From TMED23 sp964639965 (GTDB taxonomy: Bacteria; Pseudomonadota; Alphaproteobacteria; Rhodospirillales; UBA2165), in assembly GCA_964639965.1 (NCBI GenBank), contig CAZXGI010000006.1, forward strand, positions 1-64,000: DNA of 64,000 bases. Direction: 5' to 3'. Both the position numbers and the translations under genes were made by a program. Of the stretch, positions 25,557 to 34,808 are shown piece by piece. The notes below the pieces were generated by a model, which worked only from the letters and a program-made list of their open reading frames with translations, did no database searches and had not been told where the DNA came from. Position 1 is the first letter of the stretch. The number at the start of each line of letters is the position of its first letter.

Positions 25557-26549
25557 ATGCCAGATCGTAAACAAATAAAAAGACCTCCTGAAACCGCAGA
25601 TGATTTTAAGGCACTTTTCCCAAATATTTCTGGCAACAAAGTAAATGGCCTGAATGAAGAGGAAATTAGACGCCCATCACCGTTTTTTTGGCATCCCCAC
25701 GAAAAACATGCCTTTGGCGAATTGCAATCCGAAGTCATAGGTATTCAACGGCGATCAAGTGCAATTGTTGAACACTACAGCAGCGAAGCACCCCGCGGAC
25801 CAGAAATAGAGAAGCGGGCGGAGACTATGATTCAAAAATCAGCGGAGGAATGGAAGAAAACCATTAAAGAATTTACCCTAAATCACGAAGGTGATGATAT
25901 TCGAATTACTGAGATGGATCCAATGTATACCTTTGAAGGTTATCAAATCAATGAACCATGGGTCATAATAATAGCAGTCAAAATGAACCACGAAGAACTC
26001 AATAAAGTACCTCCAAGCCTCGCGAGGCCTGACTCTTCTGTCGAAGTTGCGCGGCAATATAATCGTGCTGCAAGAGTTTGCCGTGAATTAACCAATTTTA
26101 TATTAAGCCAGGGTTTTTCAGCAAAGCCGTGGGCTGGACCATTTGCCTCAGCTTTAAGTATGATGCCAGCGGCAATCGATTCGGGCATGGGTACCCTCGG
26201 CAAACATGGCTCGCTCATACACGGCGAATTTGGCTCTTCATTTCGACTTTCTGCCGTAACCACCGATATCCCTCTAATTGCGGACAAAGTCAGAGATATC
26301 GGTGCCGAGGATTTCTGCACTAATTGTCAAATATGCGTGAAAGCGTGCCCACCGAGCGCTATTTTCCCCGAAAAACAAATGGTTCGCGGAATAAAAAAAT
26401 GGTTCGTCGATTTTGACAAATGCATTCCTACCTTTGGCGAAGCATTAGGATGTGCGATTTGTATAGCAAAATGTCCATGGTCAACCCCAGGACGCGCGCC
26501 CAAACTCTCTGAAAAGATGCTAAAACGCCGAGCAAAATTACAGAACTAA
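25557..26549 (+). CDS. Reductive-dehalogenase-like, probably cobalamin-dependent 4Fe-4S protein (soluble)
   Basis: The 330-residue protein ends in two clusters of ligands: Cys254, 257, 260, 264 (CTNCQICVKACP) and Cys289, 299, 302, 306 (last part CAICIAKCP), the two [4Fe-4S] sites of RdhA and QueG proteins. Just before them, the segment GMGTLGKHGSLIHGEFGSSFRLSAVTTDIPL matches the cobalamin-binding region of RdhA. There is no Tat signal, so it is cytoplasmic and non-respiratory, and no membrane anchor gene is present. An electron donor is not encoded next to it. An RdhA-like reductase or a QueG relative are both possible; QueG would normally be shown by other motifs that I cannot confirm. Confidence 0.75.
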   Translation: MPDRKQIKRPPETADDFKALFPNISGNKVNGLNEEEIRRPSPFFWHPHEKHAFGELQSEVIGIQRRSSAIVEHYSSEAPRGPEIEKRAETMIQKSAEEWKKTIKEFTLNHEGDDIRITEMDPMYTFEGYQINEPWVIIIAVKMNHEELNKVPPSLARPDSSVEVARQYNRAARVCRELTNFILSQGFSAKPWAGPFASALSMMPAAIDSGMGTLGKHGSLIHGEFGSSFRLSAVTTDIPLIADKVRDIGAEDFCTNCQICVKACPPSAIFPEKQMVRGIKKWFVDFDKCIPTFGEALGCAICIAKCPWSTPGRAPKLSEKMLKRRAKLQN

Positions 26550-26552
26550 ATC

Positions 26553-26572
26553 AAAAAGATAGAATTTTCTAT
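26553..26572 (-). terminator. Weak candidate terminator after ilvC
   Basis: On the minus strand a 6-base stem (ATAGAA/TTCTAT) is followed by CTTTTTG, about 30 bases after the ilvC stop. The stem is AT-rich and weak, so it may not be functional. It lies between convergent genes. Confidence 0.3.
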
Positions 26573-26604
26573 TTAAACGTAAATTCGAAGTTTCATTCGA
26601 TAGA

Positions 26605-27624
26605 CTAGTTCTTTGCTTTGTCAACCAGTGCATTTTCGGTTATCCATGGCATCATATCGCGAAGGTTTTGACCAACTTTTTCAATATCGTGTTCTGCCGA
26701 GCGTCTCCGCATCGCTTTAAATCGCGGAGCCCCGACCTTATTCTCCATCATCCAGTCTTGAACAAATTTGCCTGATTGAATCTCCTCAAGAACTTCTTTC
26801 ATACGATCTTTTACACTAGAATCTATTACACGGGGACCAGAAACGTAGTCACCAAACTCAGCAGTATTAGAAATTGAATAACGCATATTAGCGATTCCTC
26901 CTTCATACATGAGGTCAACGATCAACTTCACTTCGTGCAGACATTCAAAATAAGCCATTTCCGGTGCATAACCAGCTTCCACCAAAGTTTCCCACGCAGC
27001 AGTAATTAATGAAGTTAAACCACCACAAAGCACGGTTTGTTCACCGAAGAGATCTGTTTCACACTCTTCTTTAAAAGTAGTTTCGATAATCCCGGAACGA
27101 CCCCCACCAATAGCTGAACCATATGATAATGCAAGATCCAATGCGGCTCCACTAGCATCCTGATGCACCGCTACTAAGCAAGGTACACCGGCACCACGAG
27201 CAAATTCTCCACGCACCGTATGCCCTGGACCTTTAGGTGCTATCATAAATACGTCAACACCTTCAGACGGGGTAATAAGGCCAAAATGAACTGATAAACC
27301 ATGCGCAAAGGCTATCGCCGAACCTGGATTCAAATTACTATGAATTTCAGCAGCATATAAATCTGCCTGAATTTCATCTGGTGCCAATACCATCAATACG
27401 TCTGCCCAGGCCGCTGCTTGAGCAGGTTCCATAACCTTAACACCTTCTGCTTCAGCCTTAGCGATTGAGCCGGATCCTTGCCTAAGCGCAACAGCTATCT
27501 CTTTAACACCACTATCCCGCAAATTTAAAGTGTGGGCATGTCCTTGGCTACCATAGCCAACAATAGCAACTTTTTTTGTTTTAATTAAATTAACGTCAGC
27601 ATCACGATCATAAAAAACACGCAT
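26605..27624 (-). CDS. ilvC: Ketol-acid reductoisomerase (class I)
   Basis: The 339-residue protein matches the short class I IlvC form. VAIVGYGSQGHAHTLNLRDSG near the N-terminus is the NADPH-binding loop, and FMIAPKGPGHTVRGEF and the C-terminal knotted domain (ETDLFGEQTVLCGG, with acidic Mg ligands) follow. It catalyses alkyl migration and reduction of acetolactate or acetohydroxybutyrate in valine, isoleucine and leucine synthesis. It is the last of the leftward ilvB-ilvH-ilvC operon, 49 bases after ilvH. Confidence 0.97.
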   Translation of the reverse strand: MRVFYDRDADVNLIKTKKVAIVGYGSQGHAHTLNLRDSGVKEIAVALRQGSGSIAKAEAEGVKVMEPAQAAAWADVLMVLAPDEIQADLYAAEIHSNLNPGSAIAFAHGLSVHFGLITPSEGVDVFMIAPKGPGHTVRGEFARGAGVPCLVAVHQDASGAALDLALSYGSAIGGGRSGIIETTFKEECETDLFGEQTVLCGGLTSLITAAWETLVEAGYAPEMAYFECLHEVKLIVDLMYEGGIANMRYSISNTAEFGDYVSGPRVIDSSVKDRMKEVLEEIQSGKFVQDWMMENKVGAPRFKAMRRRSAEHDIEKVGQNLRDMMPWITENALVDKAKN

Positions 27625-27673
27625 TTTTAAATTCCCTACAGTATTATGTTAAACGAATTAATCTATAATTTTC

Positions 27674-28198
27674 TCAAATTGTTTCTGAGTCGCGCGAAAT
27701 GGCAACTACACCTGAACGCGATACATCTACTAGACCAAGCGGCTTCATTAAATTAACAAAAGCATCCATTTTTTCCGTACTCTGAACAACCTCAAATACA
27801 CAAAATTCTGGCGTACTATCTAAAACTTTTGCTTGGAAATCGTCTGCTACCTCCAAACATTGAGCTCGCATTTTATCACCTCCGGCCACTTTTATCAAAG
27901 CGAGTTCTCGTTCAACAGAAGGTCCATCAACAGTCAAATCTGCAACCGCTCGTACCGGCACTAAACGCTCAAGCTGAGTGCGAATTTGCTCCAACACCAT
28001 TTCGGTACCCGAGCTTACAATAGTTATCTTCGAAAGGCGTTCTTCTTTATTAACCTCAGCAACAGTCAAACTTTCGATGTTATATCCTCGACCAGATAAT
28101 AGGCCAATTACACGTGCTAAAACTCCGGCCTCATTTTCAACAAGAACTGAGAACGTGTGATCTTGTTCAACTCTGTTTAAATCATCAGTCAATTTCAC
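27674..28198 (-). CDS. ilvH: Acetolactate synthase small (regulatory) subunit
   Basis: The 174-residue protein starts with an ACT domain, HTFSVLVENEAGVLARVIGLLSGRGYNIESLTVA, which binds valine for feedback control. The C-terminal part (ALIKVAGGDKMRAQCLEVADDFQAKVLD) is the usual second domain. It activates and regulates the catalytic subunit encoded 18 bases upstream. Nothing unusual was seen. Confidence 0.96.
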   Translation of the reverse strand: MKLTDDLNRVEQDHTFSVLVENEAGVLARVIGLLSGRGYNIESLTVAEVNKEERLSKITIVSSGTEMVLEQIRTQLERLVPVRAVADLTVDGPSVERELALIKVAGGDKMRAQCLEVADDFQAKVLDSTPEFCVFEVVQSTEKMDAFVNLMKPLGLVDVSRSGVVAISRDSETI

Positions 28199-28216
28199 CT
28201 ACCCAAGTCCAAACTC

Positions 28217-29971
28217 TTAAGCCATTGCCTTATCTTTAACAATCTTAGTTTTGTTATTAGGAGCAAGTACAATTTCATTGTGCGCAGCACCAGATGGTAT
28301 CATAGGAAAAACATTTTCATCGCGATCCGTATGCATCAACAAAAATACGGGGCCATCAATCTCAAGCATTTCCGCAATTGACCCATTAACGTCATTAGCT
28401 TCTTTACATTCTAATGCATTGAAACCCATAGCTTGAGCTAATTTGATGTAATCAGGGCCATTACTCAGATCACATTCAGATTCATTATTCTCATGAAATA
28501 ACTCCTGCCATTGCCGAATCATGCCCAGCACCTGATTATATAAACAGAGTATTTTTACAGGAAGACCTTCTTTTGCAATAGTTGCCATTTCCTGGATATT
28601 CATCATCATTGACCCTTCCGAGGTCACACACACCACTGCAGCATCAGGATGGGCAACTTGCACACCCATACCCGCGGGAATACCATATCCCATAGTGCCA
28701 AGACCTCCAGAAGTCATCCAGCGATTCGGTTCAGAGAACTGAATATACTGTGCAGCCCACATTTGGTGCTGACCGACGTCGGTTGTGACAAAGTAATTCG
28801 TTTGATTCAACGATTCACTCAATTGGCTCAAGGCATATTGAGGCTTTATTGATGATTTAAAATCTTGCTCGAAACCAAGCGAATCAATAGAACGCCATTC
28901 ATCAATTCTATCCCACCAACTTTCTAAAGCATTCTGATTAAGCTTAGGCTGTTTCTCATCCCATATAGTTATGAAATCAAATAATACGTTCTTTACATCA
29001 CCTACAATTGGGATATCAGCTAAAATATTCTTATTAATAGACGAAGGATCGATATCAACATGTATTTTTTTGCTATTAGGTGAAAACAGTGCCGTATTTC
29101 CAGTCACCCGATCGTCGAAGCGAGCTCCAATGTTAAACATAACATCACAACCATGCATTGCTAGGTTAGCCTCGTAGGTACCATGCATGCCTGGCATACC
29201 AATGAACTTGTCATCAGTTGTTGGGTAAGCCCCTAATGCCATTAATGTTGTTGTACATGGATAACCAGTTATTTCGACAAGTTTCTGCAATAAACGCGAT
29301 GCCTCCGGACCCGAATTTATCACTCCACCACCAGCATAAATGATAGGACGCTCTGCATTTACCATTAATTCAACAGCGGCCTCAATTTGTTTCGGGTCAC
29401 CACTAATTTGAGGGTTGTAATTACGAGGCTCAATCCCTTCAGGACCAAAATAAGACCCCCTGCCCATAATTATATCCTTTGGGATATCAATTAAAACAGG
29501 GCCAGGTCGACCATTTGCTGCAATATAAAATGCTTCATGAATAATTCTCGCAAGTTCATCCGTTGATTTTACCAAGTAATTATGTTTAGTAGCTGGACGT
29601 GTGATTCCGGTGGTATCAGCTTCCTGGAAAGCATCATTTCCAATCAAATGACTAACAACTTGACCAGTTAAAACAACGAGTGGAATGCTATCCATCAATG
29701 CATCTACCAGACCAGTAACCGTATTTGTTGCGCCAGGACCCGAAGTTGCCATAGCAACACCGGTTTTTCCCGTTGAACGGGCATAACCCTCAGCTGCGTG
29801 CACTGCTCCTTGCTCGTGACCCACGAGGATGTGCCGCAACCTATTTTGCTTATAAATATCATTATAAAGTGGCAAGGTCACACCACCGGGATAGCCGAAC
29901 ACTACTTCAACATCTTGGTCAGCTAATGCTTTGAGAATAATCTCACCACCTGTGTATTGGTCACCCGACAT
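28217..29971 (-). CDS. ilvB: Acetolactate synthase large (catalytic) subunit
   Basis: The 584-residue protein is a ThDP enzyme with the catalytic Glu in GHEQGAVHAAEGYARSTGKTG and the C-terminal PP domain. The Mg-ThDP motif reads TSEGSMMMNIQEMATI, with Glu where Asp is usual in GDGS, followed by YNQVLGMIRQWQELF. With IlvH it makes acetolactate and acetohydroxybutyrate. A GGAG ribosome site lies 9-12 bases before the ATG at 29971. In the 157-base gap upstream I see a GGCGC-AATCC-GCGCC inverted repeat (30080-30094) and a TATAAT hexamer on the minus strand (30022-30027), but no clear -35 box or leader peptide. Confidence 0.95.
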   Translation of the reverse strand: MSGDQYTGGEIILKALADQDVEVVFGYPGGVTLPLYNDIYKQNRLRHILVGHEQGAVHAAEGYARSTGKTGVAMATSGPGATNTVTGLVDALMDSIPLVVLTGQVVSHLIGNDAFQEADTTGITRPATKHNYLVKSTDELARIIHEAFYIAANGRPGPVLIDIPKDIIMGRGSYFGPEGIEPRNYNPQISGDPKQIEAAVELMVNAERPIIYAGGGVINSGPEASRLLQKLVEITGYPCTTTLMALGAYPTTDDKFIGMPGMHGTYEANLAMHGCDVMFNIGARFDDRVTGNTALFSPNSKKIHVDIDPSSINKNILADIPIVGDVKNVLFDFITIWDEKQPKLNQNALESWWDRIDEWRSIDSLGFEQDFKSSIKPQYALSQLSESLNQTNYFVTTDVGQHQMWAAQYIQFSEPNRWMTSGGLGTMGYGIPAGMGVQVAHPDAAVVCVTSEGSMMMNIQEMATIAKEGLPVKILCLYNQVLGMIRQWQELFHENNESECDLSNGPDYIKLAQAMGFNALECKEANDVNGSIAEMLEIDGPVFLLMHTDRDENVFPMIPSGAAHNEIVLAPNNKTKIVKDKAMA

Positions 29972-30128
29972 TTTCTTTACTCCAAAGCCAATTTAAACGG
30001 CTAATTTACGATTATTTATAAATTATATGAAATCAAACACCGATAACCCTTTCACTGACAAAATCAAAAGTGTTATTCTGGCGCAATCCGCGCCGGAAAT
30101 TATACCTAATCGTATCTAGGGTCAATAC

Positions 30129-31073
30129 CTATCTGATAATTTTTGAAAAGATTTCAGGTATTAAACTTTTCGAATATTGCGTTTTTAGCCTATAATCTTG
30201 AACTATTTGATTACGAAACCAAGTCATTTGGCGTTTAGCGTAGCGTCTAGTCGATTGTTTCGCCGCATTAACTGCTTCGTCTATGGTCATTTTATTGTCC
30301 AAGAATGCTGTGAACTCCCTAACCCCTAACGCTTTCATGGCTGGCCGCATTGGATCTAGGTTAATATCCATAAGGGAACGCACTTCACCCAAAACACCAT
30401 TCTCCAGCATTAAATCAATACGTTTTTCGCAGCTATTATATAGAGCATCCCTTGGTGGCTCGAATATTATTGACTGGTAATGTGCAACAAACGGCTCAAT
30501 CGTTGGTTTTTGATCATGCCAATCGCTTAACGAGCGATCGGTGGCAACATATACCGCATAAGCTCGTGTTACTCGCTGGCTATCTGATCTATTAAGACGC
30601 TCAGCCGATACTGGGTCAAAATTTCTTAATTCTCGGTGAAATGCTTCAATACCAATTTTTTTACGTCGTTTGGTCACCTCTTCTATGATTTCCTTAGAAA
30701 TGCTCGGTATCTCAGTTAAGCCTTCCATCAATGCTTTTATATAGAGTCCAGTACCACCGGTAATAATTGGAAGATTTCCCGATTGCCAACATTTCTTAAT
30801 TTCTGTTATAGCCAAATCACGCCAAATACCTGCGGAAAATACGTCTTTCACAGAAATTATGCCGTAGAGTTTATGGGATATAATACCTTCATCGATAAGC
30901 GACGGGCGGGCGGTTATAATCTGAAGTTCGCTATAAACCTGCATCGAGTCGCAATTAATAATAACACCATTATATTTTTTAGCGACCTCAAGAGCAAAAT
31001 CCGACTTTCCACTGGCTGTTGGTCCAGCAACAATCAAAATTGAATTAGGCAAACTAAGATTAACTTTCTCCAT
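30129..31073 (-). CDS. miaA: tRNA dimethylallyltransferase
   Basis: The 314-residue protein has the P-loop VAGPTASGKSDFALEVAKKYNG, then VIINCDSMQVYSELQIITARPS and GGTGLYIKALMEGL, all MiaA signatures, and a C-terminal STRRYAKRQMTWFRNQ motif. It transfers the isopentenyl group to A37 of tRNAs reading UNN codons. It is upstream of ilvB with 157 bases between and may have its own promoter. The length is normal for MiaA. Confidence 0.96.
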   Translation of the reverse strand: MEKVNLSLPNSILIVAGPTASGKSDFALEVAKKYNGVIINCDSMQVYSELQIITARPSLIDEGIISHKLYGIISVKDVFSAGIWRDLAITEIKKCWQSGNLPIITGGTGLYIKALMEGLTEIPSISKEIIEEVTKRRKKIGIEAFHRELRNFDPVSAERLNRSDSQRVTRAYAVYVATDRSLSDWHDQKPTIEPFVAHYQSIIFEPPRDALYNSCEKRIDLMLENGVLGEVRSLMDINLDPMRPAMKALGVREFTAFLDNKMTIDEAVNAAKQSTRRYAKRQMTWFRNQIVQDYRLKTQYSKSLIPEIFSKIIR

Positions 31074-31121
31074 GGTTACTCTAATTTCAGCAAAATGAAC
31101 TAATGCGCACTAAGAATTAAG

Positions 31122-32132
31122 CTAAGGTTTTTCTACTTCTTCGCGATACAAATTAAGTTTCTCCATAATTTGACGATCCGATATAATGATAAAAATAGCT
31201 TCTTCACTAGAGGCTAAATGAGTTGTCCATGCCCAATGGGGTATCGTAAATATATCTTTGGATTCCCACTGATGGGTAACATCGCCAATTTTACTTTTAC
31301 CAGTGCCTTGGATGACAATACACACCGCATTTGCAGTAGAACGCATTTTTGCCGTTTTCATATTTCTGGCCAAAGAAAGTATTTTTGCATCATGGGTAGG
31401 CAAAATGTCCGTTCCATCAACCGGATTAGTATACTTGACTGAACGGCTGCCATCATCTGTTTTAGGCGCATTCTTTATTGCAACAAGAGTATCTTCAAAG
31501 GAATAGCGTAAACGGGGGGAATGATTTACATGTTGAAGATGAGTAACAGGTGTAAGACCACCGCTCAAATAAGAATCATCAGATATCATTGCCATATTAT
31601 CGGGAAAATGATCCTCCGATCTCATTTCCATATCACCAAAAACAGCATCTAATGAACCGACCAATGGTATATCAAGAACATCTATCCAGATAGCCCGTTC
31701 AGCACTATCGTTTTTATGGCAATGCCATGTCCAATTAGGTGTAATGATTAAGTCACCATCAAACATTTCACAACGTTTACCATCAACAAACGTGCCTCCA
31801 CCAGATCCTTCTATAATTACACGAGTAGCGGCAGGTGTATGGCGGTGAGGAGAAGTTTCCTCACCCGGATTTACACATTGATAAGCTGCTATGATATTAG
31901 TGGTTGTTGCCATTTTACCATCGAGATTAGGATTCTTAAGCATAAGCACCCGATGGTCTGCATGGTTCCCACGGACAAGTTCGGCCGATTTCTCAATAAG
32001 TGGCAGTATTTCGTTCCATTTCCAAATTACGGAAGGCTCAGAATGCGAGGGCTCATTTGTAACTATTTTATCATAGACCTCCCATAATGGAGCTAAATCA
32101 TGTGACCGAATCTCCCGGAGAAATTCATCCAT
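31122..32132 (-). CDS. Bicupin dioxygenase-like protein (gentisate 1,2-dioxygenase family)
   Basis: The 336-residue protein contains an N-terminal cupin with metal-ligand-like motifs SPHRHTPAATRVIIEG and NWTWHCHKN, and a second cupin near the C-terminus (GTGKSKIGDVTHQWESKDIFTIPHWAWTTHLAS). This layout fits gentisate or salicylate-type ring-cleaving dioxygenases using Fe(II). It follows the luciferase-like monooxygenase gene after one base, so the two are probably co-transcribed. The aromatic substrate is unknown. Confidence 0.82.
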   Translation of the reverse strand: MDEFLREIRSHDLAPLWEVYDKIVTNEPSHSEPSVIWKWNEILPLIEKSAELVRGNHADHRVLMLKNPNLDGKMATTTNIIAAYQCVNPGEETSPHRHTPAATRVIIEGSGGGTFVDGKRCEMFDGDLIITPNWTWHCHKNDSAERAIWIDVLDIPLVGSLDAVFGDMEMRSEDHFPDNMAMISDDSYLSGGLTPVTHLQHVNHSPRLRYSFEDTLVAIKNAPKTDDGSRSVKYTNPVDGTDILPTHDAKILSLARNMKTAKMRSTANAVCIVIQGTGKSKIGDVTHQWESKDIFTIPHWAWTTHLASSEEAIFIIISDRQIMEKLNLYREEVEKP

Positions 32133-32133
32133 A

Positions 32134-33240
32134 TTAGATTTCCTTATAATGGTTTTTGAAATAAGGTATCACTTCTGAGCCAAAAAGTCTCATGGACGCC
32201 TCTGCCGCGTTAAGCTCTAATCCGAAAGGGTTTACTTGAAGTGAAAATTCATCACAACCACCACAGGCTTTATCAAAATTCTCCAACTGCTTGATTATCT
32301 CCGACGGGGTACCAACAAACGCTGCCCCGCTTTCAATTTGGCTTTCCAAAGTTTGAGCTGCTATTTTTTCTCTATATATACCATAATTTTTGTAATCTTT
32401 TAGAGATGGGCCGTGAGTATATTCGGTCATTGCGTCGACAATCTGAGCAAAATGTCCTTCAATATGGGGCTTTGCAATTCGCCGCGCTTCTTTACCGTCT
32501 TCATGGCAAAACATAAAAACAGCCATCATCATCTTTGGCTGGCCTGGGTTACCGGATTTCATCCATGCATCTCTATAAGTTTTGAGAAGTGAAATGGGAT
32601 CAGAACCGACACCTGGAATTGCCATGATCCAGTGCCCCATCTTACCGGCACGTTCAAAAGATGCCGGCGTACCAACTGCGGCTACATAGAAATTTGGCCG
32701 CGGTAGCTGTGTCGGCCGCGGCATCGTGGTAACATTTTCAAAACTATGATATTTACCTTTAGACGTAACATTTTCACCTTCCATGAGTAACTGAACTTGC
32801 TCAATGCCTTCCTCAAAACGCTCAACACTTTCATCCATATCGACCTCAAAATGTCGAAACTCTTGGGGCAAAAAAGCCCGGGCAAATCCCACGTCCAAAC
32901 GGCCATCCGAAAAAGCGTCGAGCATACATAAATCACTAGCAAGTTTCAGAGGCGAGTTAAATGCCGGCAAAACAGCTCCTGTTATCATTCTAGCTGTCTT
33001 AGTATGCTGACATGCAGCTGTCAGAAAAATAATTGGATTTGAGCTATATCCGCCCCAATGATGAAAGTAATGCTCAACGGTTCTAACGTGAGAATACCCA
33101 TATTCATCGCAGAGCCCGACTAGATGCATAGCTTCATTATAATATTGCACCGGAGACTTTTGATCTTCCCGTTGATCTGGAAAAAATTGAATGCCAAACC
33201 GCACCGCTAACTCCTCTATTATTAGAAGTTCAGGGTACAA
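32134..33240 (-). CDS. LLM-class flavin-dependent oxidoreductase (luciferase-like monooxygenase)
   Basis: The 368-residue protein resembles bacterial luciferase alpha-subunit family members: an N-terminal FGIQFFPDQREDQ, GYSHVRTVEHYFHHWGGYSSNPIIFLTAA, and LDAFSDGRLDVGFARAFLPQEF, followed by the family's SFERAGKMGHWIM region and the ESGAAFVGTPSEIIKQLENF segment. These enzymes use reduced flavin, supplied by a reductase, to oxidise a substrate with O2. The bicupin gene follows directly, which suggests a shared oxidative step. The start lies at 33240 without a strong ribosome site. Confidence 0.87.
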   Translation of the reverse strand: MYPELLIIEELAVRFGIQFFPDQREDQKSPVQYYNEAMHLVGLCDEYGYSHVRTVEHYFHHWGGYSSNPIIFLTAACQHTKTARMITGAVLPAFNSPLKLASDLCMLDAFSDGRLDVGFARAFLPQEFRHFEVDMDESVERFEEGIEQVQLLMEGENVTSKGKYHSFENVTTMPRPTQLPRPNFYVAAVGTPASFERAGKMGHWIMAIPGVGSDPISLLKTYRDAWMKSGNPGQPKMMMAVFMFCHEDGKEARRIAKPHIEGHFAQIVDAMTEYTHGPSLKDYKNYGIYREKIAAQTLESQIESGAAFVGTPSEIIKQLENFDKACGGCDEFSLQVNPFGLELNAAEASMRLFGSEVIPYFKNHYKEI

Positions 33241-33351
33241 CCAATATATTTGAGAATAAAGAATTAATGTGAAATATATCGTTCTGGTTTTTTGGCTACA
33301 AATCTGCTATCGTTACTTCATATTTCATCAACAAAAATTAGATTAAGGTTC

Positions 33352-34611
33352 TTATTCCAGAACTAAAGACACCATACCATCCGCTAACTTCGGTTCAAAC
33401 CAAGTGCTTTTTGGCGGCATAACTCCCCCCGCATCGGCAACCGAAATTAGATCCTGTACACTTGTAGGAAAAAGTGCAAATGCTACAGAACACTCACCAC
33501 TATCTACACGTCTCTCCAACTCTTCTAAACCTCTAATGCCCCCAATAAAATCAATGCGTGGATCAGTTCGCGGATCACCGATACCCAAAATTGGGCTCAA
33601 CAGTTGTTTTGTTAAAATACTGATATCGAGTCTATCCACTGGCATTGTATTATCAGATAAAGAAAATTTTATATGAAGTGAATACCAAGAACCAGAAAGG
33701 TACATGCTAAAGCTATTTGGTAAATGAGGTTTTGCAGCCTCATCAAGCTTTGCCAAACTAAAAGCCTCACCAATCTTACTTAAAAAATCTGATTCTGAAA
33801 GCCCATTAAGATCTTTCACCACACGATTATATTCAAATATCCTTACTTCGGTCTCAGGAAAGCTAACCACTAAGAATGAATTATTTGGTTCGTTCTCTGT
33901 CAAATCACTTCTGGCTTTCATTCGATCATAAAAAACACGTGAGGCTGCTGCTGAACGATGATGACCATCGGCAATATATAAAACACCTAATTCATCGAAA
34001 CCCTTGGTAATTTTTTTAATATCATTTGAATCGGTAACCACCCATAACGTGTGTTCCACATTACCATTACCAATCACATGATAATCTGCAGCATAGGCAA
34101 CGTTCTTACTAATTACTTCCTTCAGAAAATCGTTCGATTTGTGTATTGTAAAAACAGGTCCTGTTTGAGCATTAATGGCGTCTATTTGACGCACTCGATC
34201 ATTTTCCTTATCAGGCCGAGTATGCTCATGGCGGCGGATACGATTAGTATTATAAGCTTCGATAGATGCTGCACCAACAATTCCCGTCTGATTATGGTCC
34301 CCCATTTTTAGACGGTATATATAATAACAGTCTTCTTCGTCACGCCTTAAGATGCCATCTTCAATCATCTGATTAAAATTTTCCTGGGCTTTCTGGTATA
34401 CCGCATCTGAATAAATTTCTGTCCCTAGTGGCAGATCGATCTCTGGCTTCGAAATATGCAAAAAACTCCAAGGCTTATCTTTTGCCAATGAGATTGCCTC
34501 ACCAGTATCTAATACATCATAGGGAGGTGCCACCACTTCGGCAGCTAGATCTGGAACAGGACGAAGCGCAGCGAATGGTTTCACTAAGTAGTTTTTTTGA
34601 GAATCACTCAT
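33352..34611 (-). CDS. DUF1015 family protein
   Basis: The roughly 419-residue protein has the DUF1015 pattern: VKPFAALRPVPDLAAEVVAPPYDVLD at the N-terminus, VIGNGNVEHTLWVVTD, LYIADGHHRSAAASRVF with the characteristic GHHR, and RIDFIGGIRGLEELERRVDSG. The family's biochemical role is not established. The start is the ATG at 34611; a TTG at 34623 is less likely. It lies beyond the degP terminator, so it should have its own promoter in the 197-base gap. Confidence 0.88.
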   Translation of the reverse strand: MSDSQKNYLVKPFAALRPVPDLAAEVVAPPYDVLDTGEAISLAKDKPWSFLHISKPEIDLPLGTEIYSDAVYQKAQENFNQMIEDGILRRDEEDCYYIYRLKMGDHNQTGIVGAASIEAYNTNRIRRHEHTRPDKENDRVRQIDAINAQTGPVFTIHKSNDFLKEVISKNVAYAADYHVIGNGNVEHTLWVVTDSNDIKKITKGFDELGVLYIADGHHRSAAASRVFYDRMKARSDLTENEPNNSFLVVSFPETEVRIFEYNRVVKDLNGLSESDFLSKIGEAFSLAKLDEAAKPHLPNSFSMYLSGSWYSLHIKFSLSDNTMPVDRLDISILTKQLLSPILGIGDPRTDPRIDFIGGIRGLEELERRVDSGECSVAFALFPTSVQDLISVADAGGVMPPKSTWFEPKLADGMVSLVLE

Positions 34612-34681
34612 AATAAAATCCAATAACCTAAAGCTATTTTAGATGCTAACATTATTTAATAAGCATAACACCTAATCAATC

Positions 34682-34712
34682 AAAAAAGCCTGAGGATCTG
34701 CAATCGTCAGGC
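34682..34712 (-). terminator. Intrinsic terminator after degP
   Basis: On the minus strand a stem GCCTGA/TCAGGC, extended by an inner GAT/ATC pair around a short loop, is followed by TTTTTTG. It lies about 97 bases after the degP stop codon and is the clearest Rho-independent terminator in the window. It separates the degP transcript from the DUF1015 gene. Confidence 0.75.
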
Positions 34713-34808
34713 CCCTGTTATTCCGGGAAATTTTTCAGACACTTATGGCTAGTTAGCTCAGAAAAATGAATGAAAGAAAAATTACTGCATTTAATTTTAA
34801 AAAATAAT

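Noticed and set aside
30080..30094. GGCGC-AATCC-GCGCC inverted repeat between miaA and ilvB
   Set aside because: It lacks a T-tract on either strand and there is no leader peptide rich in Val, Leu or Ile codons, so an attenuator or terminator is not supported.
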